Shown here one piece after another: positions 36,233-45,364 of a stretch of 64,000 bases of DNA. A program made the translations under genes and the position numbers. The notes beneath the pieces are model-generated. The model was given only the letters and a program-made list of their open reading frames with translations, had not been told where the DNA came from and searched no databases. Location of the stretch: contig CP119310.1 in assembly GCA_029203185.1 (NCBI GenBank), positions 3,974,001 through 4,038,000 on the forward strand, given 5' to 3'. Position 1 is the stretch's first letter, and each line of letters starts with the position of its first letter. Source of the stretch: Candidatus Chryseobacterium colombiense. Its GTDB lineage: Bacteria > Bacteroidota > Bacteroidia > Flavobacteriales > Weeksellaceae.

Positions 36233-36248
36233 CGCAAACAAAAAGGAT

Positions 36249-39221
36249 ATGCGTAAAGAGACTCAAAAGTTACTGGTTTTGTCACTGTTAGGATTAGTCA
36301 GTGTCAATCTAGCGGCTCAGCAAAAAGCTAAGAAAGATACCATTAAAAGTATTGATGAGGTGGTTGTAACAGCATTAGGGATTAAAAGACATGATAAATC
36401 TTTGGGATATGTTGCTACAAAAGTAGAGGGAGAAGAATTTACCAAAACTCAGAATAATAACTGGGCACAAGCTTTAGAAGGTAAAGTGGCCGGTTTGAAA
36501 ATTCAGACAGCGGGATCGGGCCCGTTGGGGACTTCTAAAATTACATTAAGAGGTGCAATTTCTATGAACCTGGATCAGAATGGAGCGCTTATCGTAGTAG
36601 ATGGAGTACCATTAGGAGGAACCAGCACAAGCAATGGTAGTGATGCGTATGCAGCGGGATCGGGTGGCGATGTACCCGTAGACTTCGGAAATAATTTTAA
36701 CAGTATCAACCCGGATGATATTGAATCGGTAACGGTATTGCAAGGAGCTTCTGCGGCAGCTTTATATGGTTCTAGAGGAGCAGGCGGGGCCATTATGATT
36801 ACGACAAAATCAGGAAAAAATAAGAATGGAAAAGTAAATGTAACCTTTAATTCTTCCTCTAGTTTTGATTCAGTTTTAAAATGGCCGGATTATCAGCATG
36901 AGTACGGACAGGGAACTTTGGCGAAAAATTCTGCAGGACAATACTATTATTCTTATGGAGCTTCAGCAGATGGAGTAAGTACAGGAGGAACGAGTAGTGC
37001 TTTCGGGCCTAAATTTAACGGGCAGTATTATTTTCAATATGACCCAACCATAGAAGGACAAAGTAAATCGAGACAGCTCTGGAGATCTTATGATAATAAT
37101 GTGAAAGATTTTTGGCAGACGGGGAGCACTTATTCCAATACATTAGGAGTAGAAGCATCTAATCAAAATACAGCTTTCAGGACATCTTTAACCTATCAAA
37201 AAAATGAATGGATGATGCCTAATACGGGATTCGACCGTTTTAATTATGCATTGTCACTAGACCATCAGCTGAACTCAAAGCTGAAAGTGGTTGGAAAATT
37301 TGCTTTCAACAGTACGAAAAGTGACAATCTTCCGGCGACGGGATATAACAACCAGTCGATTTCGTATTTCATGATTTTCCAGAATCCGAATGTAGATTTG
37401 GCTTGGTATAAACCTGTTTGGAAGCAGGGGCAGTATCAGATTGCACAGATTCACCCTTTCAGTTCTTTTATTGATAACCCTTATCTTATTGCGTATGAAA
37501 TGCTGAATGGTTTAGATAAAAAATTTATCAATAGCAATATCACTGCGACTTATAGTTTAACGAAACAATTTGATATAATGCTTCGTTCCGGGTTAGAAGT
37601 AACCAACGAAAAAAGAACAACCAAAAGACCTTGGAATTCCGCGAACTATGCTCAAGGGTATTACAGAGAACAATACATCAAAAATTCCGAGTACAACACA
37701 GACTTATTACTTACTTACAAGAATAAACTAGGCAAATTAAACTATAATATTTCTGCCGGAGGAAATATAAGATACAACGAATACGTTCAAAACGATTATA
37801 AAGCAACTGGCCTTAGAGTGGCAGGTTTATATGAACTTACGAATGCAGTTTCTTTACAATCTCTGTTTCCAATTCCTGGAGATAAAGAAATGAACAGTAT
37901 TTATGGTTTGGTAAACTTAAACTATAATAATATTTGGTTTGTAGATGTGACGGCAAGAAATGACTGGAGTAGTGCTTTACCAAAAGAAAACAGGTCTTAT
38001 TTTTATCCATCTGTAGCCACTTCATTTATTCTTTCCGATGCATTGAAATTGAAGTCAAAATCATTTAACTATTGGAAATTAAGAGGTTCCTGGTCTCAGG
38101 TAGGGAATGATACAGAACCTTATAAACTTTATCAATACTTCAATTCTAGTGGCTTTACAGGTGGGGCAGAAACCAACAATGTTTTGCTGAATGCCAATCT
38201 GAAGCCGGAAATGAATACCAATATTGAAGCAGGGATGGATTTTGGATTCTTTAATAACCGTTTGAATTATATTGTAACGGTTTATCAAAATAATACTAAA
38301 AATCAGATTATTCCGGTACAAACACTTGCAGAAAGTGGCTATACTCAGAGAATGATCAACTCAGGAGAAGTAAGAAACCGGGGTGTTGAGATGATGCTTA
38401 CCGCTACACCGGTAAAATCCAAAGATTTCTCTTGGAATGTTTCTGCTAACTGGTCTTTAAACAAAAACAAAATACTTTCACTTCCTGCTGAATTTCAAGG
38501 GCAGCCTTATACCATGTCAAGTGTTGGAGGAGTTTTATTTTACAATGCTGTTGTAGGAGGTTCTTTAGGAGATATGTATGGATATAAATTACAAAGAGCC
38601 CCGGACGGACAGGTAATTTACGGAGCAGATGGTCTTACTGCGAAATCTACAGAAATAGAATACGTAGGAAATGCCTATGCTAAATGGAGGATTGGTTTAC
38701 AAAACTCTTTCAGGTATAAGAACTTTGCTGTGAGTTTCTCTATTGATGGGCAGTACGGTGGTAGAGCGTATTCACAATCACATCACAAAATGTCTGAGCA
38801 GGGTAAGCTTACCAATACTTTGATGGGAAGAGAAAATCCTGAGGGAATGATTGTAGGGCAGGGTGTTGTGCAAAATGCAGACGGAAGCTTTTCTCCAAAT
38901 ACAAAAGGAGTACTTCTTACCAGTTATTATGCGGACTATTACAGAAGAGCCAATATTGAAACTAACTCGTTCGATACCTCTTTCGTTAAACTAAGAGAAG
39001 CTAATATTACTTATTATTTCCCTAAAGACTTAGTAAAATCTTTAAAAATGACAGATTTAAGTCTTTCAGTTTTCGGTAGAAACCTTTGGATGTGGACAAA
39101 ATTCCCACTTTTCGATCCTGAAGCGGCCACTTTAAATAATGGCTCTATCACTCCTGGAGCAGAAGTCGGGCAGTTACCGACAGCCAGAACAGTAGGGATT
39201 CAACTTAATGTTAAATTTTAA
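36249..39221 (+). CDS. SusC/RagA-type TonB-dependent outer-membrane receptor
   Basis: This 990-residue protein has a signal peptide (LLVLSLLGLVSVNLAAQ) and a TonB box region (SIDEVVVTALGIKRHDKSLG). It has a SusC plug (NNWAQALEGKVAGLKIQTAG, GALIVVDGVPLGG, DIESVTVLQGASAAALYGSR, GGAIMITTKSG) and a barrel ending ARTVGIQLNVKF. It lacks the ~100-residue carboxypeptidase-like extension many SusC proteins carry; the TonB box follows the signal peptide almost directly. With the SusD lipoprotein 77 bases downstream it forms the usual lidded transporter for oligomeric nutrients. The neighbouring phosphoesterases and the Pho-box-like promoter point to phosphorylated substrates instead of a plain glycan. 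No glycoside hydrolase is present. Confidence 0.94.
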   Translation: MRKETQKLLVLSLLGLVSVNLAAQQKAKKDTIKSIDEVVVTALGIKRHDKSLGYVATKVEGEEFTKTQNNNWAQALEGKVAGLKIQTAGSGPLGTSKITLRGAISMNLDQNGALIVVDGVPLGGTSTSNGSDAYAAGSGGDVPVDFGNNFNSINPDDIESVTVLQGASAAALYGSRGAGGAIMITTKSGKNKNGKVNVTFNSSSSFDSVLKWPDYQHEYGQGTLAKNSAGQYYYSYGASADGVSTGGTSSAFGPKFNGQYYFQYDPTIEGQSKSRQLWRSYDNNVKDFWQTGSTYSNTLGVEASNQNTAFRTSLTYQKNEWMMPNTGFDRFNYALSLDHQLNSKLKVVGKFAFNSTKSDNLPATGYNNQSISYFMIFQNPNVDLAWYKPVWKQGQYQIAQIHPFSSFIDNPYLIAYEMLNGLDKKFINSNITATYSLTKQFDIMLRSGLEVTNEKRTTKRPWNSANYAQGYYREQYIKNSEYNTDLLLTYKNKLGKLNYNISAGGNIRYNEYVQNDYKATGLRVAGLYELTNAVSLQSLFPIPGDKEMNSIYGLVNLNYNNIWFVDVTARNDWSSALPKENRSYFYPSVATSFILSDALKLKSKSFNYWKLRGSWSQVGNDTEPYKLYQYFNSSGFTGGAETNNVLLNANLKPEMNTNIEAGMDFGFFNNRLNYIVTVYQNNTKNQIIPVQTLAESGYTQRMINSGEVRNRGVEMMLTATPVKSKDFSWNVSANWSLNKNKILSLPAEFQGQPYTMSSVGGVLFYNAVVGGSLGDMYGYKLQRAPDGQVIYGADGLTAKSTEIEYVGNAYAKWRIGLQNSFRYKNFAVSFSIDGQYGGRAYSQSHHKMSEQGKLTNTLMGRENPEGMIVGQGVVQNADGSFSPNTKGVLLTSYYADYYRRANIETNSFDTSFVKLREANITYYFPKDLVKSLKMTDLSLSVFGRNLWMWTKFPLFDPEAATLNNGSITPGAEVGQLPTARTVGIQLNVKF

Positions 39222-39298
39222 AAACCTAATCATCAGATAGTCTTTCAAAGATTTTTAAGACAATTCTAAATGACATTTAACAACTATAAATCTACATA

Positions 39299-40762
39299 AT
39301 GAAAAATATAATACTTAAATTTTTTGGTCTTTTTGCAGTAGCCTGTACTTTGACTTCTTGCGACAGGAATTTTGAAGAAATAAATACAGATACCAGTAAG
39401 TTGTATAATCCTACCGCAGGAAGTTTGCTTGCACCGGTGCAGTATAATATGGCTTCAACGGGATATATGAGGGCCAATGATTTTACGTTTGATATCATGC
39501 AGGAGGCTATTGATTTTCCCAATGAATCAGTAACTAACGTAAGCCGATATTATATCAGTGAATCTACAGGAACAGGTTATTGGAATAGTTCCTACAAATG
39601 GCTGAAACAAGTAAGAGATATTTACAATCTTGCCACAGCGCAAAACAACAAAAACTATCAGGCAATTGCTATGGTGATGAATGCCTGGCTGTATGCTAAT
39701 CTTACCGATACTTTTGGAGACATACCTTTTTCTGAAGCATCACAACTTGCCGAAGGAATCAGTCAGCCAAAATTTGATAAACAAAAAGATATTTATATAA
39801 AACTTCTTGATGATCTAAAAACAGCCAACTCTCTTTTTGTAACAACCACAACTCTTACAGATACCGATTTGTTTTACAATGCCAACAAAGACGTAAACGG
39901 AATCCTGAAATGGAAAAAATTCTGTAATTCACTTTCATTAAGATTGTTGACCAGAATCCTGAAAAAGAACGGTGAGATTAACGTATATCAAAGAATAAAC
40001 GAAATTGTAAACGACCCTACAACATATCCCATTTTTACCGCAAACACAGACAGTGCAATGCTTGGCATTACAGGAATTGAGCCTCTGAGTGCTCCTATCG
40101 CGAGATATCAGGATTTTACTACAGGACGTGCTGCCGGAGAATTTTTTATAAATACAATTAAAAATAATTCAGCGACTGATCCAAGATTAGCGAGGTTTTT
40201 TTCTACGGCGAAAGATCTTGCCACCAACGCAAGTTTAGGGTATAAAGGAGCTCCTGTAGGATATGCAGCAGGAACTACTTTTAGCTATCAGCCTTCTAAC
40301 GTGAGTGCTACAAACTTGGCGATTGCCCCTTTTAATATTTTTGTTATGCATTATTCTGAATTACAATTTATCCTTGCAGAATTAGCATTTAAAGGAATTA
40401 TCACGGGAAATGCACAAACTTATTACGAAAAAGGAGTCCAGTCTGCTATTGAACAATGGGGACTTACCATGCCTGCAGGATATTTGACAGGTGCTAATGT
40501 TGCCTATAACAATACTTTAGAAAGAATCATGATTCAGAAATACCTTGCTCTTTTTTTCGTAGATGGACAACAGTGGTTTGAGCAAAGAAGAACAGGTTAT
40601 CCAGTAATGCCTAATAACGGGGGATTGCTTAACGATGGCAAAATGCCACAGAGACTTTTATATCCGCCGTTGACAAAAGTATTAAACACAGAAAATTATC
40701 AATCGGCAGTTCAGTCTATGGGTGGAGATAATATTAATGTAGTTAACTGGTGGAATCAATAA
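39299..40762 (+). CDS. SusD/RagB-type nutrient-binding outer-membrane lipoprotein
   Basis: This 487-residue protein has a lipoprotein signal whose lipobox ends at Cys21 (ACTLTSC). The SusD-like helical TPR region follows (WNSSYKWLKQVRDIYNLA, ALAMVMNAWLYANLTDTFGDIPFSEA-type segment near residue 120, ILKWKKFCNSLSLRLLTRIL). The C-terminus carries FILAELAFKGII, ILERIMIQKYLALFFVD-like and QQWFEQRRTGYPVM signatures. It sits on the cell surface as the lid of the SusC barrel and captures the ligand. Gene order susC-susD-phosphoesterase on one strand with short gaps shows a single unit. The third gene begins 19 bases after its stop. Confidence 0.93.
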   Translation: MKNIILKFFGLFAVACTLTSCDRNFEEINTDTSKLYNPTAGSLLAPVQYNMASTGYMRANDFTFDIMQEAIDFPNESVTNVSRYYISESTGTGYWNSSYKWLKQVRDIYNLATAQNNKNYQAIAMVMNAWLYANLTDTFGDIPFSEASQLAEGISQPKFDKQKDIYIKLLDDLKTANSLFVTTTTLTDTDLFYNANKDVNGILKWKKFCNSLSLRLLTRILKKNGEINVYQRINEIVNDPTTYPIFTANTDSAMLGITGIEPLSAPIARYQDFTTGRAAGEFFINTIKNNSATDPRLARFFSTAKDLATNASLGYKGAPVGYAAGTTFSYQPSNVSATNLAIAPFNIFVMHYSELQFILAELAFKGIITGNAQTYYEKGVQSAIEQWGLTMPAGYLTGANVAYNNTLERIMIQKYLALFFVDGQQWFEQRRTGYPVMPNNGGLLNDGKMPQRLLYPPLTKVLNTENYQSAVQSMGGDNINVVNWWNQ

Positions 40763-40781
40763 ACTTTCAAAAAGAATAAAA

Positions 40782-42365
40782 ATGAGTACAAAACTTATAA
40801 TGCCGTGCCTTTTAATTTCAGCAATAGCATTTTCACAAACTTCTGTTTCGGGATATGTGTATGAAGATATCAACAAAAATCAGAAGAAAGAAAATAAAGA
40901 AAAAGGAATTGAAGGAGTAGCGATTTCTAATGGGGAGCAGGTTGTTTTAACCGATAAAAATGGAAGATACAGCTTACCGGTTCAGGAAGGGCAAACGATT
41001 TTCGTGATTAAACCTTCAGGGTATATGACTCCCGTAAATGAAAATAACTTGCCTCAATATTATTATCAATATAAGCCTAAAGGTTCACCTGCAGATTTTA
41101 AATACAAAGGTTCTGCTCCGACGGGAGAGCTTCCGAAAGAAATTAATTTCGCTTTAAACAGGCAGAACGAAAGCAAAAATTTTGATATTCTGGTTTTCGG
41201 AGATCCGCAGCCTTATACGGAAAAGCAGTTGGATTATTTTAAAAGAGCGATTGTCAATGAGGTTAAAACGACCAAGAAAAATGCAGTGTTGGGAATCAGT
41301 TTAGGAGATTTGGTGGGAGATGATCTAAGCCTGCAAAAACCTTATGCAGAGGTAATGGAGGAGATCGGTTTGCCTTGGTACAATGTGATGGGAAACCATG
41401 ATATGAATTACGAAGCTAAAGAAGACAGGCTTTCTGATGAAACTTTTGAATCAAATTTTGGACCTGCTAATTATTCTTTCAACTATGGAAATGTTCATTT
41501 CATTGTTTTAGACGATATTTTATATCCGGATCCTAGAGACGGAAAAGGCTATTGGGGAGGATTCCGTGAAGATCAGCTGAAATTTGTGGGAAACGATTTG
41601 AAACTCGTAGATAAAAACAAATTGATTGTTGTCTCTTTCCACATTCCATTGGAACATAAAAATGAAGACAATTTCAGAAACTCGGACCGTCAGAAATTAT
41701 TTGATTATTTGGCTCCTTTTCAAAATGCATTGATTTTATCAGCGCATACGCATATTCAACAACAAATTTTCTACGGAAAAGCGGCAGGTTGGAGCGGCTC
41801 AAAAGATCTTCATGAATACAACGTAGGAACAACCTGCGGAGATTGGTGGTCCGGAACTTCAGATGATTTGGGATTACCGACCTCAACCATGAGAGACGGT
41901 ACCGCAAAAGGATATTCTTTTATCAGCTTCAATGACAATCAATATAAAGTTAAATACAAAACAGCTGGGAAACCGGAAGATTATCAGATTAATCTATATG
42001 TTCCGAAAGTAATTCCTTACCCATCAAAAACATCTGCGAAAATCTTGGCTAATTTCTTCATGGGAAGCAAAAAAGACAAAGTGGAATACAGGATTGACGA
42101 CGATAAGTGGGAATCAATGGACTATGATGAAACCTTAGATCCGAATTTTGTAATGTCGGTGTTCAAATGGGATACCACACAAAATATTTTCCCGGGAAGA
42201 AGACCTTCAAATCCGGAAATCTCAAAACACATCTGGACAGGAGATTTCTCTAAAAAGCTTTCTTTAGGAAAACATAAAGTTGAGGTAAAGGCGACGGACA
42301 TGTATGGAAATCAGTTCTCAACATCACAGGAATTTGAGGTTCAAAACTCAATTCTTATTCCTTAA
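40782..42365 (+). CDS. Exported calcineurin-like metallophosphoesterase
   Basis: This 527-residue protein has a signal peptide (KLIMPCLLISAIAFSQ) and three domains. The first is an N-terminal beta-sandwich (VSGYVYEDINKNQKKENKEK, LTDKNGRYSLPVQEG). The second is the calcineurin-like metallophosphoesterase, with metal motifs VFGDPQPY, ISLGDLVGDD, NVMGNHDMNY, VSFHIPLEH and SAHTHIQQ. The third is a C-terminal MetallophosC beta domain (KVEYRIDDDKWESMD, KHKVEVKATDMYGN). The dimetal centre hydrolyses phosphomono- or diesters, presumably in the periplasm or on the surface. It is the last gene of the Sus-like unit and ends at a strong terminator. Together with the GDPD it gives this locus two different phosphoesterases. 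The exact substrate is not visible. Confidence 0.9.
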   Translation: MSTKLIMPCLLISAIAFSQTSVSGYVYEDINKNQKKENKEKGIEGVAISNGEQVVLTDKNGRYSLPVQEGQTIFVIKPSGYMTPVNENNLPQYYYQYKPKGSPADFKYKGSAPTGELPKEINFALNRQNESKNFDILVFGDPQPYTEKQLDYFKRAIVNEVKTTKKNAVLGISLGDLVGDDLSLQKPYAEVMEEIGLPWYNVMGNHDMNYEAKEDRLSDETFESNFGPANYSFNYGNVHFIVLDDILYPDPRDGKGYWGGFREDQLKFVGNDLKLVDKNKLIVVSFHIPLEHKNEDNFRNSDRQKLFDYLAPFQNALILSAHTHIQQQIFYGKAAGWSGSKDLHEYNVGTTCGDWWSGTSDDLGLPTSTMRDGTAKGYSFISFNDNQYKVKYKTAGKPEDYQINLYVPKVIPYPSKTSAKILANFFMGSKKDKVEYRIDDDKWESMDYDETLDPNFVMSVFKWDTTQNIFPGRRPSNPEISKHIWTGDFSKKLSLGKHKVEVKATDMYGNQFSTSQEFEVQNSILIP

Positions 42366-42394
42366 TTTTTCAATTTTTATTATACTTTCAAATG

Positions 42395-42421
42395 AAGCCG
42401 GCCCTTTTTAGGGCCGGTTTT
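42395..42421 (+). terminator. Terminator of the SusCD-phosphoesterase unit
   Basis: CCGGCCC (42398-42404) pairs with GGGCCGG (42411-42417) around TTTTTA, followed by TTTTG. It is a strong GC stem typical of the intrinsic terminators in this window. Confidence 0.88.
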
Positions 42422-42537
42422 GCTTTTCATTAAAGACACTCCAGCTGCTTAAATGTTATGCTTAGCTTGCCGAAACATCCTTTATATGGATACGTATAAA
42501 ATTTAGGTTTCATCAACATTATCCAGATCATCTTTCG

Positions 42538-42545
42538 TAAATTTG
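42538..42545 (+). promoter_or_regulatory. -7 element of the SDR gene
   Basis: TAAATTTG matches TAnnTTTG, 26 bases before the ATG at 42572. Confidence 0.5.
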
Positions 42546-42571
42546 CTTACACGAATAAAATACTATTTAAT

Positions 42572-43285
42572 ATGAATATAAGCGGAAAAAATGCCATCAT
42601 TACAGGTGGAGGAAGAGGATTAGGAAAAGCGGTAGCATTAGCATTGGCCAATGAAGGAGTGAATATAGGAATTACCGGAAGAAACGAAGAAAACCTTAAA
42701 AATACGGTAGAAGAAATCAAAAATATTGGGGTAAACGCAGCTTATGCCGTTTTTTCTGTTGACAATGAAGCTGAAGTAAAATCAGGAATCGAATCTCTGG
42801 CAGAACAATTGGGTGGAGTTGATATTCTGATTAACAATGCAGGAATCGGAGACTTCGGTTCCATTGAAGAAATGCCTTCCGAAACTTGGGAACAGGTGAT
42901 TAAAACCAATCTTTTCGGAGTATATTATGCTGCAAAAGCAGTTCACCCGTTCCTGAAAGCAAAAGGAGAAGGAGATATTGTTAACGTAGCCTCTACAGCA
43001 GGTTTGAAAGGCGGACCGAATATGTCAGCGTACGCCGCTTCAAAAGCAGCGGTGGTTTCCTTATCACAATCGATGATGGCAGAATGGAGAAAACAGAATA
43101 TTCGTGTGATCACACTTACGCCAAGTACAATTGCTTCTGATATGTCCATTCAGGGAGGACTTACAGACGGAAATCCAGACAAGGTGCTTCAGCCGGAAGA
43201 TTTCGCAGAATGGGTAAGAGATATTCTGAAAATGAACAGACGTGCTTTGATAGCAAATGGTTCTATTTTCTCTACAAATCCATAG
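42572..43285 (+). CDS. Short-chain dehydrogenase/reductase (FabG-like)
   Basis: This 237-residue classical SDR has the NAD(P) loop TGGGRGLGKAVA starting near residue 11, and an Arg-containing ITGRNEENL at strand 2, which favours NADPH. NNAGIGDFG follows, then the catalytic Ser in VNVASTAG, and Tyr/Lys in SAYAASKAAVV. The layout resembles 3-oxoacyl-ACP reductases, but many SDRs of this shape act on other carbonyls, so the substrate is open. It is a single-gene unit with its own promoter, placed between the phosphate locus terminator and prmA. The start is the first ATG, directly before the Rossmann strand (NISGKNAIITGG). Confidence 0.9.
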   Translation: MNISGKNAIITGGGRGLGKAVALALANEGVNIGITGRNEENLKNTVEEIKNIGVNAAYAVFSVDNEAEVKSGIESLAEQLGGVDILINNAGIGDFGSIEEMPSETWEQVIKTNLFGVYYAAKAVHPFLKAKGEGDIVNVASTAGLKGGPNMSAYAASKAAVVSLSQSMMAEWRKQNIRVITLTPSTIASDMSIQGGLTDGNPDKVLQPEDFAEWVRDILKMNRRALIANGSIFSTNP

Positions 43286-43368
43286 AATTCGAAATTCAAA
43301 GTTTAGAGTGTAAGGTTTAAAATTAGCAGCAAAGAATTTTTCCTCTATTCTGATAAAGAATCAATAGG

Positions 43369-43419
43369 AGCGGGCTTTAGCCCGCTTTCTGTTTTCATGG
43401 GCTCTATATGGCTTTAGCC
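43369..43419 (+). repeat. REP-like palindromes sharing a GGCTTTAGCC core
   Basis: AGCGGGC-TTTA-GCCCGCT (43369-43386) is a perfect stem with a four-base loop and could also act as the SDR terminator. Thirty-seven bases later the same GGCTTTAGCC core recurs (43410-43419). The pair lies in a 320-base gene-free spacer (43286-43605) that otherwise holds only AT-rich sequence and the prmA promoter. Confidence 0.6.
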
Positions 43420-43582
43420 AAAGCTTAGAATTTTCCTGCAATAAGAAATCTGTATCATCTTCGTAATCTGTGGAATAAAATCTTCACCAATAAACTTTCC
43501 TGGTACATTCATTCAAAAAACGTAAAAATCCCTGATTCCAGCCAAATTTACTTCATCATTTTTTTAACAATAATAACATTAG

Positions 43583-43590
43583 TATTTTTG
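43583..43590 (+). promoter_or_regulatory. -7 element of prmA
   Basis: TATTTTTG matches TAnnTTTG. It overlaps the TTG that opens the longest frame, so prmA must begin at the ATG at 43606. Confidence 0.55.
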
Positions 43591-43605
43591 CAGCAAATTA
43601 TTCAC

Positions 43606-44433
43606 ATGCAAAATTATTTAGAATTCGATTTTAAAATCTCTCCGCTTCAGCCCTGGAATGAAATATTAATGGCTGAGCTTATTGAGATAGGCTTCGACAG
43701 TTTCACAGAAGAGCTGGAAGGGATTTTGGGGTATATTCAGAAAGACTTATTCAATGAAGAAGATCTTAAGGCACTTCCGCTTTTCCAGAATGAAGAAGTA
43801 AAAATAGAATACACTTTTCAGGAAATGCCGAATATCAACTGGAATGAAGAATGGGAAAAGAATTTCGAACCGATCAATATTGATGATAAAGTATTAATCA
43901 GAGCAGAATTCCATGAATCTGTTCCGGGAATGCATGAGATTATCATTCAGCCCAAAATGTCGTTCGGAACGGGACATCATCCTACGACCCATTTGATGAT
44001 CCAGCAAATGATGGATATCGATTTCAACGGCAAAAAAGTATTGGATATGGGTTGCGGAACCTCTGTATTGGCGATTTATGCAAAACAAATAGGAGCGGGA
44101 GAGACCAAAGCGATTGATATTGACGAATGGTCTGTGGAAAACTCAAAAGAAAATGCTGTAAGAAATAATGTAGAGTTAGATATCGAATTGGGAACTGCTG
44201 AAAATTTAGGCAAAGAAAATTACGATATTATTCTAGCCAACATCAATAGAAATATCCTTATTTCAGATATCCCTACCTATGTTTCGGTACTGAATGAAGG
44301 TGGTAAATTATTGCTTTCCGGACTATGTTTCTTTGATGTAGATGATATTCTGGAAGTTTGTAAAGAAAATGGCTTAGAACTTAAAAAACAGCTTCAAAGA
44401 GAAGAATGGGTAAGCTTATTGCTTGAAAAATAA
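43606..44433 (+). CDS. prmA: Ribosomal protein L11 methyltransferase
   Basis: This 275-residue protein begins MQNYLEFDFKISPLQPWNEI, the substrate-recognition domain of PrmA. It then has the class I methyltransferase core: MSFGTGHHPTTHLMIQQM, SAM-binding VLDMGCGTSVLAIYAK, the acidic TKAIDIDEWSVENSKENA, and the catalytic-loop ILANINRNIL. PrmA trimethylates lysines and the N-terminus of ribosomal protein L11. The ATG at 43606 is preferred over the upstream TTG because of the -7 element. An SH3-domain gene follows 39 bases later and may be read through. It is a core gene with no oddities. Confidence 0.94.
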   Translation: MQNYLEFDFKISPLQPWNEILMAELIEIGFDSFTEELEGILGYIQKDLFNEEDLKALPLFQNEEVKIEYTFQEMPNINWNEEWEKNFEPINIDDKVLIRAEFHESVPGMHEIIIQPKMSFGTGHHPTTHLMIQQMMDIDFNGKKVLDMGCGTSVLAIYAKQIGAGETKAIDIDEWSVENSKENAVRNNVELDIELGTAENLGKENYDIILANINRNILISDIPTYVSVLNEGGKLLLSGLCFFDVDDILEVCKENGLELKKQLQREEWVSLLLEK

Positions 44434-44472
44434 CCACATTTTTTAACCTTAAACTTAGCCTAAACCTAAATT

Positions 44473-45318
44473 ATGAAAACCTTATTCACTGTTTTATTTT
44501 TATTCATTATTCAGATTTTTTCCGCGCAGGAAGAAGATTACGAATACGCCAACGGAGTTTTCCATTTTGAAGAAAATAAAACACAGAAAATATTTACGGA
44601 TTGGACAAGAATCCGACAATCTCCCAATGTGAATGCTCAGATTTTGGATTCTTTGCAGACGAATCAACCGATTGTAATTCTTAAAAAAGAAGAAGCCATT
44701 CTGAAGTTGGGAGAAAGAAGAGCCAATTGGTATAAGATTTCCTATCAGAAAGGAGATAAAACTTCCGAAGGTTATGTTTGGGGTGGGAACCTTTGTGTGG
44801 GCTACAGAAATAAAAACGGCTATGATTTTCTATTTGGCTTAACGAAAACGGTCAATAAAAAAGACAAACAGTCTCCCGAAATAACGGTCCAGCAAAATAT
44901 TGCATCGATAAAAGTGCTGGAAGGAAATACTTTGATTGATGAGGTTTCTTTCGAGACGGGTTCAGGTGAAAGCCTGAGTTTTGGGACATTTAATATTGAA
45001 AGCAATCATAAATTGCAAAACGTGGAACTGACATTAAAAGCAACTGTTTCCGGCGAAGCATGCGGAATTCCGAGTTATGACCAATATGTTTTGTTTAAAG
45101 ATAAAAAGATGATTGTTCTTCCTCAGCTTATGAATGTTGGAGATGCCGATATATATTATCACAGCGAAGAATTTGTTTTCCCGAATGATAAAGGCGGAGT
45201 TCCGAATGCCTTTATTTTTAAAATGGAAGAAATGGAAAAAGATGACAGGGATCGTGAAAAGAAGAAAAGAGCTTCAAAGACGTATCTTTGGGATGGAAGT
45301 TCTTATAAATTGAAATAG
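44473..45318 (+). CDS. Exported SH3-domain protein
   Basis: This 281-residue protein has a signal peptide (TLFTVLFLFIIQIFSAQ). A bacterial SH3 (SH3b) module follows at about residues 40-110: TDWTRIRQSPNVNAQILDSL, IVILKKEEAI, RANWYKISYQKGDKTSEGYV. SH3b domains commonly bind cell-wall peptides. The C-terminal ~160 residues are beta-rich with a VELTLKATVSGEACGIPSYD segment and a basic tail (DDRDREKKKRAS); I do not recognise a named family for that part. It lies directly after prmA and before a bidirectional terminator. The function is unknown beyond a probable periplasmic location. Confidence 0.82.
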   Translation: MKTLFTVLFLFIIQIFSAQEEDYEYANGVFHFEENKTQKIFTDWTRIRQSPNVNAQILDSLQTNQPIVILKKEEAILKLGERRANWYKISYQKGDKTSEGYVWGGNLCVGYRNKNGYDFLFGLTKTVNKKDKQSPEITVQQNIASIKVLEGNTLIDEVSFETGSGESLSFGTFNIESNHKLQNVELTLKATVSGEACGIPSYDQYVLFKDKKMIVLPQLMNVGDADIYYHSEEFVFPNDKGGVPNAFIFKMEEMEKDDRDREKKKRASKTYLWDGSSYKLK

Positions 45319-45331
45319 AAAAATTTAAAAT

Positions 45332-45360
45332 AAAAACACCTGCTTTAAACAGGTGTTTTT
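45332..45360. terminator. Bidirectional terminator
   Basis: AAAAACACCTG (45332-45342) pairs with CAGGTGTTTTT (45350-45360) around CTTTAAA. It ends the prmA-SH3 unit and, on the minus strand, the metal-efflux operon, whose stop is 5 bases away. Confidence 0.92.
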
Positions 45361-45364
45361 TTAT

